From Cyanobacteria bacterium SZAS-4 (GTDB lineage: Bacteria; Cyanobacteriota; Vampirovibrionia; Obscuribacterales; Obscuribacteraceae), in the NCBI GenBank assembly GCA_018266255.1, contig JAFEAT010000017.1:81242-143632 (forward strand): DNA of 62,391 nt, given 5' to 3'. The position numbers and the translations under genes were made by a program. This document shows, one piece after another, positions 26,131-34,073 of this stretch (positions are counted from its first letter, which is position 1; every line of letters starts with the position of its first letter). The notes below the pieces were generated by a model. The model searched no databases, was not told the origin of the DNA, and saw only the letters and a list, made by a program, of their open reading frames with translations.

Positions 26131-26634
26131 ATGCGTAAAACACTAGCTCTGGCGGCTTTGGCAGCGTTGTCGCTTTCTCCTGCCTGGGCGCAAGAAAATG
26201 TCGTATCCAGCTCGATTACCATCAACGCCCCAGCTAAAGCCGTCTGGGATGCGGTGCACACTGAACGCCAGAACGATCCAGACCTGGAATACAGCAAGGT
26301 TTTGGAGCAGCATGGCAACCAGGCGCTGATCGAACAGAAATTTAACTCGCTCCCAGTGATCGGAGCAGCTGTATGTCAGCTCATCCAGAGAGAAGTACCG
26401 CTAGAGCGCATCGACTACAAGCTTGTCAAATCAGACAAGTTCAAGGCGTTGAACGGAAGTTGGGTGCTCACCCCTTCACCAGATGGTCAATCGACCACCC
26501 TGGCACTGTCTTCGCATTTGGACACGGGAATGGCTTATTCACAAGGCGTTATTGACTTGTTGACAAAGAAGAAGATCGACAAGCGCCTGGATAACGTAAA
26601 GCGCGCCGCAGAAGCAGTTGCGGTGATTCCGTAA
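26131..26634 (+). CDS. Exported SRPBCC (START-like) family protein
   Basis: Protein of 167 residues. A clear Sec signal peptide (MRKTLALAALAALSLSPAWA, cleavage after AWA) leads into a START/Bet v 1-like fold beginning SSSITINAPAKAVWDAVHTE, the usual first strand and helix of SRPBCC proteins. These bind hydrophobic ligands. The ATG at 26131 follows GAGGG with 5-base spacing; the longer reading from 26074 begins inside a hairpin and lacks a signal peptide. Periplasmic location is predicted. No ligand can be named. Single gene, convergent with the TPR gene. Confidence 0.8.
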   Translation: MRKTLALAALAALSLSPAWAQENVVSSSITINAPAKAVWDAVHTERQNDPDLEYSKVLEQHGNQALIEQKFNSLPVIGAAVCQLIQREVPLERIDYKLVKSDKFKALNGSWVLTPSPDGQSTTLALSSHLDTGMAYSQGVIDLLTKKKIDKRLDNVKRAAEAVAVIP

Positions 26635-26685
26635 GCAACCCCCTACCCGCCAAAATCAGTGCGCTTGGAGAGGTTACAGATGACC

Positions 26686-27519
26686 TCATTCCACATGTCT
26701 CCGGAAATAGTCGCGCTGTCTAATTAATCCAGCATTGTCCGGATCTCGTTCGAGTGCCAGATTTATTGTGTCGAGCGCGTCGCTATATCTCCGCATATCA
26801 CTGAGCACGGATGCCTTATTTGACAAGCAGAAGACGTCCTTGTGACTTAACTCGTTCTTGATGGCGGCGTCCCATTCTACAAGCGCCTCTTTATACTGTT
26901 TTCGTTTCATGTATATCAAGGCGCGCTGTCCATGAGCAGCGTAATAGTTTGGATTTATTCGGATTGCCTCGGTCCAATCAGCTAAAGCATCGTCTGTGCG
27001 ACCCATGCCGCTGAGAATTTTTGCTCTCTGGTTGTGCACGAAAGCTGGGTCTTTAGCCGTTTTGAATATAATGTCGAACTCTTCTTTTGCAAGCTGATCT
27101 TGTTTCTGTCCGAGGTGTATTGACGCCGCAAAAAGAAGTGGATTGACATCGTCTGGATTGATGAAATAGGCGTCCTTATAATGCTTTGCGGCGCTTACCA
27201 TGTCTCCTTTCATCATCTCGACTGTCGCCATGCCCGTATAGGTGAAATCGGCGACGCGGCGGTAGTTCATCAATGCGATAGCACCCAACGTCGCCATTAC
27301 GATCAAAAGAAAAATCCTAAATCGCTTTTTCTTGTCCTCGGCGGTTTCGCGCTTTCTTATTTTGCCGTCTCGGGACGGCGGTGTCACTTGCTGCAGTCCC
27401 CCGAACGACGGAGGAAGTGGCTCTTTCATTCGGCTCAGCTGGTTGCGAACCTTTAGCTCGGGCGTCTCTCGAAGGAACAGTTCTGTATCTTCTTTGGTTT
27501 TGTCTTCAAAATCTGACAT
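26686..27519 (-). CDS. Membrane-anchored TPR protein
   Basis: Protein of 277 residues. A charged cytoplasmic N-terminus (about 1-70, Pro/Glu/Lys-rich) precedes one membrane helix (about 70-88: FLLIVMATLGAIALM). At least five TPR units (about 97-275) follow, with typical Asn-Pro turn pairs (INPDDVNPL, INPNYYAAHGQRALIYM, RDPDNAGLIRQRDY). The TPRs probably face the periplasm. ATG at 27519 is preferred over a GTG two codons upstream. Function is likely scaffolding; no partner is evident from the neighbours. Confidence 0.8.
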   Translation of the reverse strand: MSDFEDKTKEDTELFLRETPELKVRNQLSRMKEPLPPSFGGLQQVTPPSRDGKIRKRETAEDKKKRFRIFLLIVMATLGAIALMNYRRVADFTYTGMATVEMMKGDMVSAAKHYKDAYFINPDDVNPLLFAASIHLGQKQDQLAKEEFDIIFKTAKDPAFVHNQRAKILSGMGRTDDALADWTEAIRINPNYYAAHGQRALIYMKRKQYKEALVEWDAAIKNELSHKDVFCLSNKASVLSDMRRYSDALDTINLALERDPDNAGLIRQRDYFRRHVE

Positions 27520-27589
27520 GGGCACTCTATACCCGTGAATCTCGCACGCGAACCCAGTATTATTTATTGCGGCAATCGAGGAGGGCGTG

Positions 27590-28225
27590 ATGGCGAGCTA
27601 TAAAGCTGTGTTGTTCGACTACGGTAACGTGCTGTGCATGAATCAGTTAGACTCTGACGTCGAGGCGATGGCTGAATGTTTGCAAATCGAACTGAGCCGT
27701 TTCAAGACGTTTTACTGGCAGTTGCGCGATGAATACGACGTCGGCGCTTACGATGGACGTGAATATTGGTCAAGGATCGCCAAGAAAGGCGGTCGGGATA
27801 TTACCGAAGATCAGCTTCGCCAGTGCATCGAGTTCGATAACGTGGGTTGGTCTCGGCCAAATTTGATCATGGCGCAGTGGGCCGACAAACTGCGTCAAAG
27901 TGGCATTGTGACTGCCATTGTGTCGAACATGCCTTCTGATATCCGCGAATATTTGCGTGACCTGGAGTGGATGCCTGAGTTCAGCCAGTACACCTACTCA
28001 TGCGAAGTCAAGTCTGTAAAGCCAGCCGCCGACATCTATTTGCACTGTTTGGAGCAAATTAAAATGCGTTCGACGGAAGTCTTATTTCTAGACGACCGAC
28101 AGATGAACGTCGATGCCGCTCAGCAGCTGGGAATTGCCGCCCAAGTCTTCACAACGGCGGAAGAATTACAGCCGTTCGTGGCGTCAGTTGGACTTCCTGA
28201 GTTATCGCTGAAGTCTCTTGTCTGA
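27590..28225 (+). CDS. HAD-IA family phosphatase, YihX-like
   Basis: Haloacid-dehalogenase superfamily hydrolase of 211 residues. Motif I is FDYGNVL with nucleophile D10. Gly at the second position instead of Asp is as in YihX-type alpha-glucose-1-phosphate phosphatases (FDLGNV). Motif II is IVSNMPS, motif III the Lys in KSVKPAADIY, and motif IV LFLDDRQMNVDAAQQLGI. The helical cap covers about 18-85. ATG at 27590 follows GAGGAGG with 5-base spacing. A sugar phosphate substrate would fit the nearby glycogen genes, but the cap decides specificity and cannot be read here. Confidence 0.85.
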   Translation: MASYKAVLFDYGNVLCMNQLDSDVEAMAECLQIELSRFKTFYWQLRDEYDVGAYDGREYWSRIAKKGGRDITEDQLRQCIEFDNVGWSRPNLIMAQWADKLRQSGIVTAIVSNMPSDIREYLRDLEWMPEFSQYTYSCEVKSVKPAADIYLHCLEQIKMRSTEVLFLDDRQMNVDAAQQLGIAAQVFTTAEELQPFVASVGLPELSLKSLV

Positions 28226-28302
28226 GCCAATCCAGGCATCGTCGTGTTTGTCGGAACGGATTTGCCGATAATCCCGTCGAAATTGCCATCAATGAGGTTG
28301 GC

Positions 28303-28980
28303 ATGAAAATCAAGAACGCTTTCTTTGGAACTATGCTTTTGCTGATCAATCTGCCACTTATGGCTAACCCAGCAACGAATTCCGAACCGACCGGTGAGGC
28401 GATTGGCACGTTGTCGCAAACCGTGGAGCCGACAGATGGTGCCGCAGGTTTGTTCACGCCGAACAATCCCGGTAACGAAGCTGCGTACAAGGCGCAGCTC
28501 AATGGTGGATTGCGTGCTTCCCCGATCGTTGATGGAAGTGGTGCTAATCTCCAGATTACGGTTCCAGTCGCGACTCCACCAATGACCACAAAAGTGCAGA
28601 TGGCACCCCCCTCCAGAAACCTAATGAACACCGCTAATAGGGACAAACCTTACCCCACGCAATCAAGATCAATACAAATGGTAGCGCCAGAAATTTCGAG
28701 AAATGTGATGGCACCGTATCCAGTGGCGAGACAGTCGTCATTTCGACGCATCCAGCCCCGCCAGGTTTCTAAACCGACTAACACGCTAGATTCGATAGGT
28801 GAATTGACTGGTGCGATCACCTATGCCGATGGACAGAAAGTTTTGATTGGTACCAACGGTAATGCACGAATCGATCCAATCAAAGGAACTGTGACACTCC
28901 CGAGTGGTGCAAAGCTCTCTATGAAGTCCGCTGCGAAATCGGTTCGTCAAGTGGCACTGAAGAATCAGGTCCACCTTTAA
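28303..28980 (+). CDS. Secreted protein of unknown function
   Basis: Protein of 225 residues with a signal peptide (MKIKNAFFGTMLLLINLPLMA), start ATG after GAGG. The mature part is low in hydrophobics and rich in Pro, Ser, Arg and Asn. A short C-terminal segment (about 165-210) looks like small beta-strands (GAITYADGQKVLIGTNGNARI). No family is recognised. Its last 62 bases overlap the 3' end of the histidine kinase gene on the other strand. Confidence 0.65.
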   Translation: MKIKNAFFGTMLLLINLPLMANPATNSEPTGEAIGTLSQTVEPTDGAAGLFTPNNPGNEAAYKAQLNGGLRASPIVDGSGANLQITVPVATPPMTTKVQMAPPSRNLMNTANRDKPYPTQSRSIQMVAPEISRNVMAPYPVARQSSFRRIQPRQVSKPTNTLDSIGELTGAITYADGQKVLIGTNGNARIDPIKGTVTLPSGAKLSMKSAAKSVRQVALKNQVHL

Positions 28981-30862
28981 TATCTGCTGCATTTGAAACC
29001 TTTGCGGACTGGCCTTCTTCAAGTGCTTTCGCTTCCGCATTGGTGCGCAGATCTTCGGGATCTTCGTAGCGGGGGATTTTGATCCAGAACGAGCTACCAT
29101 CTCCTTCCTTGCTGTCGACTCCAATAATTCCTTTATGCGCTTCGACGATTGCCTTGCAGATCGCCAGTCCTAGCCCCGTTCCTTTGCCGCGCTTTCCATC
29201 GCTCGACTGGCTCTGCTTAAACCGCTCGAAAATTATGTCGGTGTTATTAGGTGGAATGCCGCGGCCTTTGTCGGTCACGCGCACTTCGTTCATCGCGCCA
29301 TCTGCCATGATCTCAATTTTGACGAGACTCTCTTCAGGAGAAAATTTGATCGCATTGGAGAGCAAATTAACCATCACCTGCACCAGTCGATCGTTGTCTC
29401 CGAGCACGTCGTCATCGAGATCTTCTGCAACAGTTGTTTCTATGGTGATCTTGTTTTGCTCTGCTACCCCACGCACTGCTTCGACGGACTGTTCAACCAC
29501 TTGCGACAGGCTGACAATGTCTTCGTCGACGCTCATTTGCCCTGCTTCCAGCTTCTCGATATCGAGAACGTCACCGATCAAATTGACTAATCTATCTATA
29601 CTGATTTCTGCATCGACAATGCGCTTCTTCCCCATCTCTGAATTCGGGTCGTAAACACCCTCCGAAATCATTGACAGGGTGCCTTTAATCGAGGCAAGAG
29701 GAGTGCGTAGATCGTGGCTTACCATTGCGACAAACTCTTGTTTCAATCGATCCACACGACGCTGCTCGGTTACGTCATGCGCGACGCAAAATAGACTGTG
29801 CTCTTGTTCCGACCAGTGCATAGACCACAGAACATCAATCAGAGAGCCGTCTTTCTTCACTACGCGACATTCCACCTGGCGATCTTCGCCGTCTTTAATC
29901 AGATCCTTTATAGCTTTTCTGGTGGCATCTCGCTCGTCGGGAAAGACTACTTCACTGAATCTTTTCCCGACTAGCTCCCACGGCTCGAATCCCCACACAG
30001 TAAGAGATGCCGGACTGACCTTGCTGAACTTCTCATCGGCATCAAGCGAACAAATTACATCGACTGAATTTTCAATTACGGCTCTTTCTTTGCGTGCCGA
30101 TTCTTCCACCACATGCGCCATCTTATGGAAGACTTGATCGAGTTTTACCAATTCATCAGTACCTTTCAGCTCGTCGTTGAGGGGCATGCCGATGGCGAAG
30201 CGATAACTGTTATCCATGAGCACTCGCAGGCGTCTGGTGAATCCGCGATTGAAAACCATGGCAACCACCAGAGCTAGCAGCACGTTCAAGACCGCACCCA
30301 ACATCAGCAATTGATGCACTTGCTCCCTGTGCTCTTCCTGGTTTTGCGAACCGCGCGCTTCAATCTCTTTCTGCTCTTTGGTAATGTCGTCGGCTTGGGC
30401 TGTAAGAGTTGACAGCATTGGGCTGACTTTGCGCATTTCAGCAAACGCCATGATGCGATTGTCTTCCTTGACGATCTTTTTGATGCGAGCTAATACGACA
30501 ACACCCTCCTCCGCCACGGCCCGCATTTTGATGACTCGAGCGAGTAGCGCTGGATCGTCTTTGACCAGGTTTTCCAGGCTGTCGAAATCGGTCATGAAAC
30601 GATGCGAGTCGGTATCTGAACGATCCAGATACTTGTGCTCGGTTGAGACGACGTAAGCCCCCATACCGCCTGCGGACGTGAGCAGATTGCGCAAAATCTC
30701 GTTGATCTGGGAGGTTATAGCGTGGGAATGGGCCTCCCTCTTCCCCTCTAACTCGGATTCCTTAAGCAGCTGTCCAACCCTAGCGACCAGCAAGAGCTCG
30801 AAGATCATTGGTACAACGACCAAAATCAGAATTCGGTGCGAGAGTTTGAGCCGGTTGAACAT
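28919..30862 (-). CDS. Membrane sensor histidine kinase with HAMP and PAS
   Basis: Hybrid-free histidine kinase of 647 residues. It has a membrane helix (about 10-30), a helical periplasmic sensor (about 32-183), and a second helix (about 185-205). HAMP (about 205-255) and PAS (about 262-372: ENSVDVICSLDADEKFSKVS) follow. HisKA has H383 in MVSHDLRTPLAS, and HATPase_c has N-box NLLSNAIKFS, DKGRGIPP and GTGLGLAI. A Ser/Ala/Asp-rich tail follows (about 600-647). The start is uncertain: ATG 30862 (shown) or GTG 30874, neither with a strong ribosome-binding site. No cognate regulator is adjacent. The 3' end overlaps the convergent secreted-protein gene by 62 bases. It is a paralogue of the kinase at 60800. 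Confidence 0.9.
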   Translation of the reverse strand: MFNRLKLSHRILILVVVPMIFELLLVARVGQLLKESELEGKREAHSHAITSQINEILRNLLTSAGGMGAYVVSTEHKYLDRSDTDSHRFMTDFDSLENLVKDDPALLARVIKMRAVAEEGVVVLARIKKIVKEDNRIMAFAEMRKVSPMLSTLTAQADDITKEQKEIEARGSQNQEEHREQVHQLLMLGAVLNVLLALVVAMVFNRGFTRRLRVLMDNSYRFAIGMPLNDELKGTDELVKLDQVFHKMAHVVEESARKERAVIENSVDVICSLDADEKFSKVSPASLTVWGFEPWELVGKRFSEVVFPDERDATRKAIKDLIKDGEDRQVECRVVKKDGSLIDVLWSMHWSEQEHSLFCVAHDVTEQRRVDRLKQEFVAMVSHDLRTPLASIKGTLSMISEGVYDPNSEMGKKRIVDAEISIDRLVNLIGDVLDIEKLEAGQMSVDEDIVSLSQVVEQSVEAVRGVAEQNKITIETTVAEDLDDDVLGDNDRLVQVMVNLLSNAIKFSPEESLVKIEIMADGAMNEVRVTDKGRGIPPNNTDIIFERFKQSQSSDGKRGKGTGLGLAICKAIVEAHKGIIGVDSKEGDGSSFWIKIPRYEDPEDLRTNAEAKALEEGQSAKVSNAADIKGGPDSSVPLDEPISQRTS

Positions 30863-31104
30863 TATCCCGGCCACTGCCAGCTGGTCATTTTGGACCTCTC
30901 TGGTGATAGATTATTGGAGGCGGCGTTGAAGGCAACATTGGGTGGAAATCCAGGCTGGATGCGGTTGACCTATAGCCTTATACCTCGCCAGTCAAATTAA
31001 ATCTTGGAAAGTTAGCCAAAAACCGGTTCAAATCGCATTATTGGTGGTATTACTGTAGTAAGCCCAAAAACAAGAACCTCAGCCTTGCACAGAAAACGGG
31101 CCCA

Positions 31105-31169
31105 GCGCTATTCGTTAGCGCGCGGTTTGAATGGAAACTCTGTTCGGTAATATCTTCTAAAAAGATATT
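31105..31169. repeat. Two perfect hairpins in the 30863-31424 gene-free region
   Basis: GCGCTA (31105-31110) pairs with TAGCGC (31116-31121). AATATCTT (31149-31156) pairs with AAGATATT (31162-31169), followed by TTGG. The second lies 6 bases before the Pho-box-like repeat and could terminate upstream transcription. No coding frame of credible quality covers this region. Confidence 0.45.
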
Positions 31170-31174
31170 TTGGA

Positions 31175-31211
31175 TGTCACGGGTTTGTCACAGGTCATAC
31201 CGTAATCTAAT
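31175..31211 (+). promoter_or_regulatory. Pho-box-like repeat pair and promoter for a putative RNA
   Basis: TGTCAC occurs at 31175-31180 and 31186-31191, exactly 11 bases apart on the + strand, the geometry of a PhoB binding site (TGTCA direct repeats with 11-bp period). A -10-like TCTAAT (31206-31211, or TAATCT 31203-31208) follows at 11-14 bases, and there is no separate -35. In PhoB-type promoters the Pho box stands in for the -35 about 10 bases before the -10. The next structure downstream is the RNA fold at about 31217-31390. Confidence 0.55.
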
Positions 31212-31216
31212 TACAT

Positions 31217-31390
31217 GGAAGGCGGCGGGCGCAAATGAAGCGCTGGTAAATCTGCAAACAGCCAGTCCGCAGCTAACAACAAGTTTGGGCAAGAGGCTCC
31301 CAGGATCTTAGATCCTGGGTAGCTCGCTTTAAGGGGTCTTTTTCGGACAGAGTGTGTGTTGGCGTGCCGGTCCAGACCCGCCTGGGGGCC
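31217..31390 (+). ncRNA. Candidate rod-like structured RNA (6S-like architecture)
   Basis: Nested complementary segments can form one long, interrupted rod: GGCGGG (31224-31229) with CCCGCC (31377-31382); CTGG (31243-31246) with CCAG (31372-31375); GTCCG (31265-31269) with CGGAC (31344-31348); GAG (31293-31295) with CTC (31323-31325). The apex is a perfect 9-bp hairpin, CCCAGGATC (31299-31307) and GATCCTGGG (31311-31319), loop TTA. Length (about 170) and closing stem plus internal bubbles recall 6S RNA, but I cannot match a covariance model by eye. A Pho-box-like promoter lies just upstream. The 3' end is uncertain. Strand is inferred from the promoter. Confidence 0.4.
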
Positions 31391-31424
31391 TACGAGCAGG
31401 TGCTTAAATTGATGCGCCCGTACT

Positions 31425-31991
31425 TTACTTATCGACTTCGTTGATCAAGAAGAGCAATCGGTTTAGATCCACATTTAGAACGTCGAGGATACGCACAGCC
31501 ACGCCTCTTTCGTTGGCGATAATAGCTAACAGCAGGTGTTCTGTCCGAACTTCATCACTGCGGAAACGCCGGGAGATTTCGAAAGCTGTCTCTACGATCC
31601 GACGGAACAGGAGGGTGGAGTGTAAGTCTTCTTCAGTGACCTCACCCATTGCATTACCGTAGCCGATAATGTTTTTCATTTCGCGCCGGGCTTTGTCGGT
31701 GGATACGCCAAGCGAGTTTAGGACCATTGCCGCGACCGCTTTGTCTTGACGCAAAATTCCAATTAACAACTGTTCGGAGCCTACATACTTGTGACCGAGC
31801 CGCAAGGATTCTTCTTTCGCATAGCGAATCGCGACTTCTAAATGTACGTTCTTTCTGTTGCTGTCTGTTGCTTCGTTTTGGGCACCGCTTCTGAGGGCGG
31901 AGGCACCAAAGCCGCCCACTCCATTTGCTTGTGATTGATAGCTATTTTCTTCCATGCCGAAGCGCCCGTTGGACATTGCTCTACTAAACAT
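31425..31991 (-). CDS. Stand-alone Clp N-terminal domain protein
   Basis: Protein of 188 residues. After a Gly/Ser/Asn-rich lead (about 1-50), it contains the double Clp-N repeat. Repeat one is VHLEVAIRYAKEESLRLGHKYVGSEQLLIGILRQ, given here in outline (about 50-100). Repeat two (about 115-175) holds RRIVETAFEISRRF and VRTEHLLLAIIANE. In ClpA/ClpC this domain docks substrates and adaptors onto the AAA+ ring. Here the AAA modules are absent, as in plant and cyanobacterial ClpT/ClpR-associated or Clp-N-only proteins. ATG at 31991 follows AGGAG with 5-base spacing. It may tune a Clp protease encoded elsewhere. Confidence 0.85.
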   Translation of the reverse strand: MFSRAMSNGRFGMEENSYQSQANGVGGFGASALRSGAQNEATDSNRKNVHLEVAIRYAKEESLRLGHKYVGSEQLLIGILRQDKAVAAMVLNSLGVSTDKARREMKNIIGYGNAMGEVTEEDLHSTLLFRRIVETAFEISRRFRSDEVRTEHLLLAIIANERGVAVRILDVLNVDLNRLLFLINEVDK

Positions 31992-32163
31992 AATAGCTCC
32001 TATCTCGGATATCGGCAGAGGCAACTGTGACGGTGCTTAGGAAGCACTTCGGTCAGCTGGGTGTAAATCGACACTGCTGGCGGTGCAATTGCAGGCTGGG
32101 GTATTGCCTGTATCGCTCACGTCGAGTGTTTGACATAGTGTAAAACAGTATCATTTCAAGAGC

Positions 32164-32685
32164 ATGTTTGATCAAAGAAAAGTAGTTTTAATTGGCTGTC
32201 TGGCGGCTTTTGCGTGTTTGTTAGATAACTTTCTTCCAAGCCTGGCAGAGGAGTCAAGTGTATATAGCCATGCCTATGACGCACCGCGGCCGGTGCGCTT
32301 CGCAGCGCAACCACAGATTCCTATGGTCAAACCAGTTCCACCTACCAAGAAAATTAAGAGACAACTTGAGCTGGAACGCCTTGCGCATCCGGATCCTCCT
32401 GATCCAATGAGGATGTGGATGCGAGATTTAAATCAACGAATTTTTGCGAACTGGAAAGAACATTATGGGAAAAAGGAGCGTCTCGACGTGCAGTTCGAAG
32501 TACGCAGGGACGGTTCCGTCCTGGGGGTGACTGTACTACACGGCTCGGGAAATAAAACGACAGATGAAGATGCAGTTCGTGCAATCGAACAAGCCAGTCC
32601 GTTTAGACCGCTCCCTCGATATCTTAGCGAAGAGACAGTCAACCTTCAGTACACATTTTGGGATCATCCAGTTACACATAATTGA
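32164..32685 (+). CDS. TonB C-terminal domain-like exported protein
   Basis: Protein of 173 residues with an N-terminal hydrophobic segment (about 7-28: signal or anchor), a Pro/Lys-rich spacer (about 40-80) and a C-terminal TonB/TolA-like domain (about 88-168). Diagnostic stretches are NQRIFANWKEHYGKKERLDV, VRRDGSVLGVTVLHGSGN and AIEQASPFRPLPRYL. It is short and lacks an obvious ExbB/ExbD neighbour. It might therefore be a periplasmic linker rather than a true energy transducer. Single gene, divergent from the Clp-N gene. Confidence 0.8.
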   Translation: MFDQRKVVLIGCLAAFACLLDNFLPSLAEESSVYSHAYDAPRPVRFAAQPQIPMVKPVPPTKKIKRQLELERLAHPDPPDPMRMWMRDLNQRIFANWKEHYGKKERLDVQFEVRRDGSVLGVTVLHGSGNKTTDEDAVRAIEQASPFRPLPRYLSEETVNLQYTFWDHPVTHN

Positions 32686-32701
32686 CAGCCGGATTACTTC
32701 A

Positions 32702-32774
32702 ATAGTACGATAACTTTCGTACTATCAAGAACCGCCCAGATGGGGGCGATGTGAAGGTTTTGCTGCTCGAGCAG
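32702..32774 (+). promoter_or_regulatory. Two palindromic operator candidates before the SDR gene
   Basis: ATAGTACGA (32702-32710) and TCGTACTAT (32717-32725) form a perfect 9-bp inverted repeat with a 6-base spacer. CTGCTCGAGCAG (32763-32774) is a perfect 12-bp palindrome, 16 bases before the SDR start codon. The first could also act as a hairpin after the TonB-like gene. No T-tract follows it. Confidence 0.45.
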
Positions 32775-32789
32775 TGATGTGGGGTTTGT

Positions 32790-33722
32790 ATGTCTAAGAA
32801 AGTTTTTGTCACCGGCGCCTCAGGATACATCGGCGGCACAGTAGCAGTTAAACTGGCAAACGCTGGCTACCAGGTCTCGGGATTGACCCGGTCACAGTCG
32901 AGCGGTGAAAAACTCAAGAGTATAGGAATAGAGCCTGTAATCGGAGATCTGTCAGACCTTAAGCTCCTCACCGAATGCGCCAGAGCTGCGGATATTGTCA
33001 TCGACGCTGCCAATTCGGATGCTGAGGAAGCGGTGAAAGCTCTCGTCGAAGCGCTGATGGGTTCCGATAAAGTTTTCATTCACACCAGCGGATCTAGCAT
33101 TGTTGCCGATCAAGCAAACGGTGAGCGAGGCGATCGCATATATGATGAATCGACGCAATACACTCCCGATCCGGGCAAGCAAGCTCGTGTGAACATCGAC
33201 AAGTACATCACGAATTCTGCTCAAGACGGAATTCGTTCAGTTGTGATTTGTCCTTGTTTGATTTACGGCAAAGGTTCCGGCGTCAAAACCGAGAGTCAGC
33301 AAGTGCCTAATCTAATCAACGCAGCTTTAGAAAGCGGAGTTGCCAAATGCATTGGACGTGGCGAAAACATCTGGTCAACCGTTCACGTAGACGATTTAGC
33401 GGACCTGTATTTATTGGTTGTGGAAAAGGCGCCAACTGGCGGGCTGTTTTTGTTTGCTGAAAATGGCGAGACGACATTTAAGCAGATTGTAGAAAAGATC
33501 AAAGACGGACTCGGTTTGAAGACACCGGTCGGAAGTTGGACAATCGAGGAAGCGAGCCAGAAGTTTGGAGCCGGAACCGCCATCTTCGGTCTTGGATCTA
33601 ATTCCAGAATACGCGGAATAAAGAGTCGGGAACTTGGATGGAAACCCGTCAAGAACGAAGTACTCGATGATGTGCAGCGTTGCTGCATGAGTCTGACTGC
33701 GGGTTCTATTGCACAAGTTTGA
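32790..33722 (+). CDS. NAD(P)-dependent epimerase/dehydratase (extended SDR-like)
   Basis: Rossmann-fold protein of 310 residues. The dinucleotide site is VFVTGASGYIGG (residues 5-16). The following IGDLSD supports an extended or atypical SDR. The usual YxxxK is not clear: the region around residue 125-150 reads DRIYDESTQY and ARVNIDKYI, so it may belong to the atypical NAD(P)-binding NmrA/YwnB or AvE-like group rather than classic sugar epimerases. CPCLIYGKGSG and WSTVHVDDLADLYLLVVE are typical epimerase-family stretches. ATG start with a weak GGGG upstream. Substrate unknown. Confidence 0.82.
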   Translation: MSKKVFVTGASGYIGGTVAVKLANAGYQVSGLTRSQSSGEKLKSIGIEPVIGDLSDLKLLTECARAADIVIDAANSDAEEAVKALVEALMGSDKVFIHTSGSSIVADQANGERGDRIYDESTQYTPDPGKQARVNIDKYITNSAQDGIRSVVICPCLIYGKGSGVKTESQQVPNLINAALESGVAKCIGRGENIWSTVHVDDLADLYLLVVEKAPTGGLFLFAENGETTFKQIVEKIKDGLGLKTPVGSWTIEEASQKFGAGTAIFGLGSNSRIRGIKSRELGWKPVKNEVLDDVQRCCMSLTAGSIAQV

Positions 33723-34073
33723 TCGAACTAGTTCTATTGTCTAGTGATTTTAAATTGAATAGTTGAATCTTTTAGGCAGAAAATTGAGTTTGGGAACTAA
33801 ACTGCACGTATTTTGCAGTCCAGGGTTGTATGCTCATAAGTAATAAAAGTACTGGGTGTCTCAAGCGGGGCTACAGTAGCGGGACGGCGAGGCCGTCCCG
33901 TCGCTGAGAACCTGCTAGACGTGCTGGGAATTTTTCCCGGAATTAGCACAAAACGAATCAAACATTTTCGCTGCGACGCAGTACTTGCGAACATGCAGAT
34001 CCGTTGTCGCTAGTGCACCATATACAGTGCTCAAAACTGGGGCAAGCTTGGTCAGCTAAATGCTTTTTTCAGG
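33723..34073. other. Gene-free 351-base region with strong hairpins
   Basis: No convincing coding frame. CGGGACGGC (33880-33888) pairs perfectly with GCCGTCCCG (33892-33900), loop GAG. A smaller GGGAA-TTT-TTCCC stem lies near 33927-33939. No T-run follows the first hairpin. It separates the convergent SDR and response-regulator genes, so a terminator role is possible. Confidence 0.4.

Noticed and set aside
31261..31330. tRNA-like or SRP RNA element
   Set aside because: No TTCGA-type T-loop, no anticodon arm, and no GGAAGCAGCC-type SRP core.
32129..32150. TTGACA with TATCAT as promoter of the TonB-like gene
   Set aside because: Spacer is only 13 bases, too short for a normal sigma-70 promoter.
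33797..33994. 65-codon frame on the - strand in the gene-free region
   Set aside because: It runs through the perfect hairpin at 33880-33900 and has no ribosome-binding site.
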